DNA of 17,825 bases from Onstottus_B sp049273855 (GTDB taxonomy: Bacteria; Acidobacteriota; Blastocatellia; UBA7656). The translations under genes and the position numbers were made by a program. Each line of letters opens with the position of its first letter. Position 1 is the stretch's first letter. The DNA lies in the NCBI GenBank assembly GCA_049273855.1, contig JBASRN010000337.1, positions 1 to 17,825 of the forward strand, written 5' to 3'. Of this stretch, positions 12,780 to 17,825 are shown piece by piece. The notes beneath the pieces were generated by a model. The model did no database searches. It was not told where the DNA came from and was given only the letters and a program-made list of their open reading frames with translations.

Positions 12780-15359
12780 ATGATGGCTCCTTTTTGGCGC
12801 GATCTTCTGAGAAAGACTGTTCTGATAGGGTCCCTAGGTTCGATAGGGCTGGCGCTCCTGGTGGCGATTCTCTCACTGACCGCTCAGATAGCAACCTATG
12901 GGTTGCCTGTGAAACTCCTTGTTTCGTTGGGTCTTGTCGTAGCGGTAGCTCTGGGTTCTCGTTACGCAATTCGGAGGCGAGGCGGGCAGGTAATCAGGTG
13001 GGAGTATTCGTGGTGGATCGCCGGCCTCGTGGTCGCAGCGGTCTTTCTCCTGGCGAACCAAATCATCCTGCGCGGCATAGCGGTTGGGATCTGGGACGCA
13101 GAAGGGTCGTTTTACCCATTCCAGGTTTTGCTGGCAGACTACGCCCAACAAGGGCGCCTCCTGCACTGGGATCCCTGGTCGAATGGTGGGCTGCCGCTAG
13201 CAATGAGCCCGGAGGTCGGCGCCTTCTCGCCGGTGAATCTCGGCGTTGGGCTGTTAACTGGGGGAACATCTGTTGGGTTTAGAGTCTACTGGCTGGTGGT
13301 GTGGTCGCTCGGCGGTCTCGGGATCCTCATGCTTGCTCGGGAACTCAAGGCTCCGGCATGGGGTGGCGCAGCGGTGGCAATCGGGTTTCTCTTCTGCGGG
13401 ATCTACACCGGCAATGCCGAGCACACCTCCTGGATCGTCGCCTTTTCCTTCTTGCCTCTAATCATCTGGCGGCTGGATCACGCTCTGGTTTCGAGACGCC
13501 TGCGCCCCGCCGCGGAGGCGGGGGCTCTCTGGGGTCTGTCAGCGCTGTCTGGATATCCCGGTCAGACGATCATCACTGCATTCTTCTGTGTGCTGTGGGC
13601 GGCGGGCCGCGTCGCGTTTCCCGAATGCCGCACACCCAATCCCCAGTCGAGTATCGAGATTTTAAGGAAGGCGTCTGCGATTCGCGCTCACTACGGACTG
13701 TTGATCGCAGCACTTGCGATCTTGGGCGTACTCGGCCTGGCCGTGCTATCCCCGACCTACTATGCGTTCTTCGCCGAAGGAGCGGGGACCAGCGCCCGCT
13801 CGGGCCCACTGAGCCGCGAAGTCGCGGTATTGAGCAACGCGCTCGACCCCGGAGCTCTCTCGACCCTCGCCAGTGCGTACGTGGCGACTCTGAGCGATGA
13901 GCAGCTTTGGCCGGGAACGGAACTAGCAATGTGCAGCATCTACTCTGGCGCGGCTATTCCGGTCTTTGCGCTACTGTCAATGCTGGCGCGCCCGCGAGAT
14001 AGGTGGCGTTGGTGGCTGGTCATCCTCGCTGGCTTGAGCCTGGCCTGCGCGCTGGGAGGGTCCCTTCCACTGCGAGGATGGCTTTACGACTGGATATACC
14101 CGATGCGCTTCTTCCGGCATCCCTCGGTCTTCCGCTCCTACTTCGTGTTTACGATTTCCGTGTTGGCCCTCGTTGGCATTCGAGACCTCCAGGCGGCGAT
14201 GGGGGAACGAACGGATCCGGTCTGGCGTCGATTCAGAATCGCGTCACTTGTCTGCGCGACCACAGCCTTCGCGACTTTCCTCGCGGTAGTTGGTGCAATG
14301 GGCGCCGAACGCTCAATTAGCCTTAGGCAAGCTCCGGGAATCTGGTTGGTTTTTTCAGGCGGCTGGTTGGCCATTCTCGGACTGGGGATGCTTAATGGGG
14401 TGTGGACCGATTCAATCAGGCTGCGTTACTTCTCTTCAATCCTCCTCGCCATCGTCGCCGGTGACGCATTGCTCACGTTCGCGGTGTCGCAAGCGAACAT
14501 GCTTTCCACCAGCCCTGAGAATGTGGCACGTTGGCAGCGCCTCGATGCAAGACACTCGGCGATCCTGGATCTCACCGCTAATGGGTTGATGAGAGAGCAG
14601 AGCCCTTGCGTATCGAATGACGTTGCTAAGACTCGATCGAACCGCAATCCACATTCCGCCATCCCATGCCCTTTTAGCGATCAGTTGATAACCAAGATCC
14701 CGGTCCTTGAAGCTTACTCCCCAATGACCAACTCGTTTCACCTCCGAATTGCGAAGCACCCAATACTGAAAGAAATGGCAATCGGAAGTGAGAGAACATG
14801 GTTCTCTGCCGAAGTTCTACAGGTGCCGGTCACGGACGATTGCTTCGCGGCCTTCGAGCGGAGGTCCGAAGCGCTTCACGCACCGCCTCTGCTGATTCAC
14901 TCGTTTGAGGATCTTGTCGAGGGAACCGGGGAGACAAGCGAGAGCGAGAACCTGAGCAGTGATCTGGCGCGGATTGATGAGCTTCCTACCTGTAACCGTA
15001 TACCGGTCCGCGTGCGGAAGTACGATCCTGAAGAGCTCTACTTCGACGCTAGTTGTCCCGCCGATGGATGGCTACTTGTGACCGATCGCTGGGGGCCAGC
15101 CTGGCGGGCAGAGGTTAATGGTGAGTCCACGGAAGTCTTCGGAGGAAATTTCATTTTTCGGGCAGTTCGGGTGAGGGCCGGAGAAAACAGTATACGGTTT
15201 ACTTATCATCCGCCGCTGTCCCCGTGGCTTCTCATTCTGAGCTGGACTACTTTGGGTGGGACGGCGGTGTGGTCTGCATCCAGCGCCGTCAGACGAATGA
15301 AGAACAGTCGGACCGCTCGAGCTGCGAAATCGGCGAACGATCGGAACAGAGGAGCGTAA
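12780..15359 (+). CDS. YfhO-family multispanning membrane protein (GT-C-like)
   Basis: This 859-residue protein starts at ATG 12780; an in-frame stop at 12747 rules out an upstream start. It has about 12-14 membrane helices over residues 13-565. The long first external loop (103-155) contains WDAEGSFYPF, HWDPWSNGGLP and SPEVGAFSPVNL. Such acidic and aromatic motifs are typical of YfhO and related GT-C glycosyltransferases that use lipid-phosphate sugars. EHTSWIV and FLPLIIWRLD (215-233) also fit. The C-terminal 250 residues are an external domain ending in the family signature GWLLVTDRWGPAWRAEVNG, then FIFRAVRVRAGENSIRFTY, followed by a last helix (815-832) and a basic tail. YfhO is linked to glycosylation of teichoic acids in Bacillus. 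Here it presumably adds a sugar to an envelope glycan. It lies 84 bp after the DPM-like gene. Confidence 0.88.
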   Translation: MMAPFWRDLLRKTVLIGSLGSIGLALLVAILSLTAQIATYGLPVKLLVSLGLVVAVALGSRYAIRRRGGQVIRWEYSWWIAGLVVAAVFLLANQIILRGIAVGIWDAEGSFYPFQVLLADYAQQGRLLHWDPWSNGGLPLAMSPEVGAFSPVNLGVGLLTGGTSVGFRVYWLVVWSLGGLGILMLARELKAPAWGGAAVAIGFLFCGIYTGNAEHTSWIVAFSFLPLIIWRLDHALVSRRLRPAAEAGALWGLSALSGYPGQTIITAFFCVLWAAGRVAFPECRTPNPQSSIEILRKASAIRAHYGLLIAALAILGVLGLAVLSPTYYAFFAEGAGTSARSGPLSREVAVLSNALDPGALSTLASAYVATLSDEQLWPGTELAMCSIYSGAAIPVFALLSMLARPRDRWRWWLVILAGLSLACALGGSLPLRGWLYDWIYPMRFFRHPSVFRSYFVFTISVLALVGIRDLQAAMGERTDPVWRRFRIASLVCATTAFATFLAVVGAMGAERSISLRQAPGIWLVFSGGWLAILGLGMLNGVWTDSIRLRYFSSILLAIVAGDALLTFAVSQANMLSTSPENVARWQRLDARHSAILDLTANGLMREQSPCVSNDVAKTRSNRNPHSAIPCPFSDQLITKIPVLEAYSPMTNSFHLRIAKHPILKEMAIGSERTWFSAEVLQVPVTDDCFAAFERRSEALHAPPLLIHSFEDLVEGTGETSESENLSSDLARIDELPTCNRIPVRVRKYDPEELYFDASCPADGWLLVTDRWGPAWRAEVNGESTEVFGGNFIFRAVRVRAGENSIRFTYHPPLSPWLLILSWTTLGGTAVWSASSAVRRMKNSRTARAAKSANDRNRGA
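13623..13652 (+). repeat. ATTCCGCAATCC-type mini-repeat island in coding sequence (first)
   Basis: The stretch encoding ECRTPNPQSS interrupts a hydrophilic loop of the YfhO-type protein. Its DNA (gaatgccgcacacccaat, then ccccag) is close to the short Asn-Pro-Gln-Ser-type tandem units seen scattered through many environmental genomes. It looks like a small insertion relative to the surrounding fold. Confidence 0.4.
14640..14672 (+). repeat. ATTCCGCAATCC-type mini-repeat island in coding sequence (second)
   Basis: The bases encoding NRNPHSAIPCP include accgcaatccacattccgcc, a second copy of the same kind of unit as at 13623. It lies in the external C-terminal domain between the last core helix and the GWLLVTD signature. 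The two islands share the peptide core NP(Q/H)S. Confidence 0.45.
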
Positions 15360-15463
15360 GAATTGGCTGAAGAAGCGGCCAGTCTCGAACCGTCTACCCT
15401 GTCTCAATTCGAAGCGTTCGTGATGAGAGGGATGGTAGTAGCTAACCGGGAATGGTTCTGAGC

Positions 15464-16909
15464 TTAGACTCTCGGGCGACACACTAGAATAAACTGATAA
15501 GCAAAGAGTGATTTTCTGAGTTTGGTTAGGACGCGGCTAAAGAAGTGAAGGAAGCTCAGGGGGCGCCCCTCCCCGGTTGCAGGAATCATCAGCGGCAATG
15601 GGACCGGAGTGGCGTCAATGCTGAGAATATCCAGCCCCGAATTCTGAACGAGCTGTTTTGCTGTCTTCAAGGTGAAGAAACGGAGGTGAGACTCATCGAG
15701 AATTCCGGTGCGGCCATAGTTAAAGCGCCCGAACAGCAGGCTTATTCGAAGCCATACATTCGCAACGTTTGGCAAAGAGATTAGAATCTTGCCGCCGGGC
15801 TTAAGCAACCCGGCCAGACTTTGCAAAACTCTCTGCGGGTCGCGAAGATGCTCTAGTATGTCGCCAAAAACGATGGCATCGTAACGAGCGAAACCCTTCA
15901 GGTTCATGGCCTCAACATCAGCGACAACCATTTCGCGACAGTACGGTCGAGCTAGCTCGGCCATATCGGGATCCTGCTCAACGCCAGTGACCGCGCAGCC
16001 CCGGTTAGCCATCTCCGCGGTAAGATAGCCGGTCGCCGTGCCAATCTCCAGCACCTCAGAAGGCCGCTCCTGCTCAATCCACGCAAGAATCTGCGAATGG
16101 CTGCTGTAGGGGTCTGCCTTCTTGTAAACGTAGCGGTTTTTCACGATATCGTATTTCGGCTCGTAGATTATCCCTGCTTTATGCAGCCTGTATCGAATAG
16201 CGGTCTTCAAACAGTTGAACGCATATGCCAGTCCGTTGACATAGCAAATCTCATCGCCGTAATACGTTGGTATAGGGCGCTCGGCAATGCGTAATCCAGC
16301 CTCATGGAACTGTATCAGGATCTCGGTATCGAAGTGCCATTCATTCGAGTTGAGCATAAACGGAATCTTCTTGAGAGCTTCGCAGTTGTAGATTCTGTAA
16401 CCCGAATGGAATTCAGATAGACTCATGCCTGTTATGCGGTTCTCAAGCCAGGTCAAGACCCTATTGCCGACATACTTGTATAGCGGCATGCCTCCTCCAA
16501 GAGGATCGCCGGCGTCTGCCAACCTCGATCCGAACAGCATGTCGGCACTATCGTCTTCCAGGGGTTCCAGGAGTGTAGCCAGGACTTCGGGCGCGTACTG
16601 GCCATCGGCGTGCAACATTACTACGATATCCAGCCCTCGCGCGATCGCATACTGATAGCCGGCTTTCTGATTTCCTCCATATCTGAGGTTCCTGGAATTC
16701 CGGTGGATGGTCAGTTTATCTAGCTGCTTAGTATGCTTGTACCCGATGGCCGCATAGAACGTATTGTCAGTCGAGAAATCGTCGAACAAAAACACCTCTT
16801 CGACTTTGTCCCACACTTCCAGCGGAATGCGATCAAGCGTCCAATCGAGCTTGTTAACCGCGTTATATGCAACTACAAATATTCCGATTCTTTTCTGATG
16901 CGAGGCCAC
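15464..16909 (-). CDS. Fused family 2 glycosyltransferase and SAM methyltransferase
   Basis: This 481-residue protein starts at GTG 16909-16907, chosen because GGAGG lies seven bases upstream and the product begins at the catalytic fold. Residues 1-245 are a DPM/GtrB-like GT2 domain: FVVAYNAV (11-18), LFDDFSTDNT (41-50), the metal site LHADGQY (99-105), GSRL (127-130), HSGYRIYN (168-175) and EWHFDTEILIQ. It lacks the C-terminal membrane helices of the free enzyme. Residues 270-440 are a class I SAM methyltransferase: motif I VLEIGTATGY (286-295), acidic E311, FGDILEHL (348-355), LLKPGGKILISLPN and the late motif ESHLRFFT (406-413). One chain could therefore transfer a sugar and methylate the product. 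It converges with the YfhO-type gene, leaving 104 bp between stops, and belongs to the same glycan theme. Confidence 0.92.
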   Translation of the reverse strand: MASHQKRIGIFVVAYNAVNKLDWTLDRIPLEVWDKVEEVFLFDDFSTDNTFYAAIGYKHTKQLDKLTIHRNSRNLRYGGNQKAGYQYAIARGLDIVVMLHADGQYAPEVLATLLEPLEDDSADMLFGSRLADAGDPLGGGMPLYKYVGNRVLTWLENRITGMSLSEFHSGYRIYNCEALKKIPFMLNSNEWHFDTEILIQFHEAGLRIAERPIPTYYGDEICYVNGLAYAFNCLKTAIRYRLHKAGIIYEPKYDIVKNRYVYKKADPYSSHSQILAWIEQERPSEVLEIGTATGYLTAEMANRGCAVTGVEQDPDMAELARPYCREMVVADVEAMNLKGFARYDAIVFGDILEHLRDPQRVLQSLAGLLKPGGKILISLPNVANVWLRISLLFGRFNYGRTGILDESHLRFFTLKTAKQLVQNSGLDILSIDATPVPLPLMIPATGEGRPLSFLHFFSRVLTKLRKSLFAYQFILVCRPRV

Positions 16910-17008
16910 TATTCCGCCTCCAACTGATAGAGGTCGTGGATCGTCAGCGTATCAAAATCGACCCGGCTTGGAAAGCGAGACTCTTACGTTGATCGCGACG
17001 CCATGTCG

Positions 17009-17029
17009 ATTGTCATCAAACGAGACAAT
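17009..17029. promoter_or_regulatory. Candidate operator dyad
   Basis: ATTGTC (17009-17014) and GACAAT (17024-17029) are perfect inverted arms nine bases apart. The left arm covers the -35 box and the right arm lies just before the -10 box of the plus-strand promoter, a classical repressor position. Confidence 0.4.
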
Positions 17030-17037
17030 AGTATAAA
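17010..17037 (+). promoter_or_regulatory. Candidate sigma-70 type promoter of the DPGSG gene
   Basis: TTGTCA (17010-17015, 5 of 6 to consensus) and TATAAA (17032-17037, 5 of 6) are separated by 16 bases. Transcription would start near 17044, giving a leader of about 170 bases before ATG 17213. Confidence 0.5.
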
Positions 17038-17089
17038 TCTTTACCTGATTCCGCGTCGCAGTTCCGGAATGTGTCAATGGTTTGAGGAA

Positions 17090-17123
17090 GGGGGGAAGAG
17101 GGGAACGGGGAAGTGGGAAGGGG
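17090..17123 (+). promoter_or_regulatory. G-quadruplex-forming tract in the DPGSG gene leader
   Basis: Five G-runs of 6, 4, 4, 3 and 4 bases (17090-17095, 17100-17103, 17107-17110, 17115-17117, 17120-17123) are separated by loops of 4, 3, 4 and 2 bases. This satisfies the standard rule of four runs of at least three G with loops of 1-7. It lies on the coding strand, within the predicted 5' leader, about 90 bases before the ATG. Confidence 0.6.
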
Positions 17124-17212
17124 AAGGCTTTGACAGTGAGGCCGCAGTGAGTGAGAATCACGTGGCATTGATCATTTCATACTTACGAAATAACCAGAGT
17201 TGGAGGGTAGAT

Positions 17213-17473
17213 ATGCTCACCAGGATATTTCTGATATGTGTTGGGATGCTGATCGCGGCTCAGACTTCCGTCTATGCGTATGCCGATCCGGGATCCGGAA
17301 CGTTGATCTGGCAGATTCTGCTTGCGGCCTCCTTTGGAGTGATGTTCTATCTGCGGAGAATCATCGGATGGCTTCGCGGCCTGAAGTCGGGTAAACAGAA
17401 TTCTACATCAGCTAATGCTTTGGCCGCAGTGATAGAAGAAGAATCGGAGTCAATTAAGAGACCGGTTAACTGA
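17213..17473 (+). CDS. Small DPGSG-motif membrane protein
   Basis: The product is 86 residues long from ATG 17213, which has GGAGGG five bases upstream. The frame is open further upstream, but those residues are coded by a G-rich leader. Residues 1-22 form a hydrophobic signal or first membrane helix (RIFLICVGMLIAAQTSVYA). The motif YADPGSGTLIWQ follows at 23-34, then a second helix (35-47), a basic patch RRIIGWLRGLKSGK (48-61) and an acidic tail (EEESES). Small proteins with a DPGSG/DPGTG turn between two helices are widespread near polysaccharide and methyltransferase genes, but I know of no assigned function. A scaffold or accessory role in envelope glycan export is plausible. It is followed after 110 bp by a methyltransferase on the same strand. 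Confidence 0.8.
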   Translation: MLTRIFLICVGMLIAAQTSVYAYADPGSGTLIWQILLAASFGVMFYLRRIIGWLRGLKSGKQNSTSANALAAVIEEESESIKRPVN

Positions 17474-17583
17474 ACTGTTGCTATTCGTCTCTCCTTGCTT
17501 TGGCCCCATAGGATTCCAATCGTTCTAACTTTGCATTCACGTAAGGAGATGTGCGGATTTTTGATTCTTGGCAGCCAAGAGTG

Positions 17584-17825
17584 ATGAGAAGCGGTCAATC
17601 CAGCTTTAATGATGCGGCGCCAGGTTCGTTTCGTGATCCTGCTGGACGACTATTTGTAATTGCTGGGCGCATGATACGCGTAGTTAACAGCTCGGGCGTG
17701 GAGGACCTCGAGGCTTTCTTTGACTCGGCTACATCACGGCGGTTTATAGAGCTGGGCCGGTTGGTGGGTACGGACATCCTGGACGCCAGAACGGCTTCGA
17801 ATCTGTTTGAGAAGAGCACGGTCAA
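17584..17825 (+). CDS. Probable class I SAM methyltransferase, N-terminus only
   Basis: An open plus-strand frame begins at ATG 17584 and runs off the window edge after 80 complete codons. The N-terminus (GSFRDPAGRLFV at 14-25, GRMIRVVN at 28-35, then a helical ELGRLVGTDIL) resembles the leader seen in a group of SAM-dependent methyltransferases that begin with an SFRDPSG-type motif before the Rossmann fold. The SAM motifs themselves lie beyond the window, so the assignment rests on this N-terminal signature. Alternative starts in frame are GTG 17581 and GTG 17551. AAGGAG at 17543-17548 is only two bases before GTG 17551, so it is too close to be ideal for that start and too far for the others. 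It probably belongs with the DPGSG gene. Confidence 0.6.
   Translation, partial: MRSGQSSFNDAAPGSFRDPAGRLFVIAGRMIRVVNSSGVEDLEAFFDSATSRRFIELGRLVGTDILDARTASNLFEKSTV

Larger units (their letters stand above)
16910..17212. other. Divergent intergenic region
   Basis: These 303 bases separate the fused glycosyltransferase gene (minus) from the DPGSG membrane protein (plus). They contain a good plus-strand promoter (17010-17037), a dyad over its -35 box, and a G-rich tract at 17084-17127. The frame of the downstream protein is open back to 17003, but those extra residues cross the G-rich tract and look non-coding. I see no clear minus-strand promoter. Confidence 0.5.

Noticed and set aside
15360..15463. 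Bidirectional terminator between the convergent YfhO-type and fused glycosyltransferase genes
   Set aside because: Only four-base pairings (for example CGAA/TTCG) are visible and there is no T-run on either strand.
17549..17584. ATG 17549 preceded by AAGGAG, giving MCGFLILGSQE, reminiscent of the MCG start of class II amidotransferases
   Set aside because: It stops after 11 codons. The MCG start is coincidental, and the downstream methyltransferase-like frame is different.

Overview
The window is about 17.8 kb of moderately GC-rich bacterial DNA with no RNA genes, CRISPR array, transposase or prophage gene that I can recognise. The protein families point to a soil-type Gram-negative bacterium, most likely an Acidobacteriota member of the Blastocatellia type. 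They include a large secreted protein combining FG-GAP/VCBS, beta-helix, DUF11 and HYR parts, a FecR-like protein with an Ig domain, and a YfhO membrane protein. This assignment is an inference from gene content; Planctomycetota or another soil phylum is not excluded.

Region 1 (1-2308, all minus strand) holds three small genes in a gene-poor stretch. They are a secreted cysteine-rich Ig-like protein cut by the window edge (1-406), a zinc-ribbon plus membrane-helix protein (1242-1493) and a secreted Lys/Glu-rich protein (1790-2308). The long gap 407-1241 carries dyads and a 10-bp direct repeat but no convincing gene. A perfect 14-bp inverted repeat lies at 1684-1750.

Region 2 (2669-9326) is a cell-surface block. 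A secreted protein of unknown function (2669-3226, plus) converges with a minus-strand series of three genes. In transcription order these are a 1407-residue multidomain exported protein, a FecR/Ig-like membrane-anchored protein and a small outer-membrane beta-barrel. The three share a strand with gaps of 155 and 124 bp. A joint role in envelope-surface display or adhesion is plausible but inferred.

Region 3 (9327-15359, plus) is a glycan-assembly operon. A perfect TTGACA -35 element embedded in a dyad precedes a family 2 glycosyltransferase, a class I SAM methyltransferase, a polyprenyl-phosphate-type glycosyltransferase with two C-terminal membrane helices, and an 859-residue YfhO-type multispanning protein. 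The likely logic is that the DPM-like enzyme loads a sugar on a lipid carrier, the YfhO-type protein uses such a donor outside the membrane, and the other two enzymes build and decorate the glycan.

Region 4 (15464-17825) continues the theme. A minus-strand gene fuses a glycosyltransferase to a methyltransferase. It is divergent from an 86-residue 'DPGSG' membrane protein, whose leader contains a strong G-quadruplex motif. The window ends in the start of another apparent SAM methyltransferase.

Nothing here proves a wholly new system. The best leads are the surface-protein trio, the GT-methyltransferase fusion, the DPGSG protein/methyltransferase pair with its G4 leader, and several dyads placed where operators would be expected.
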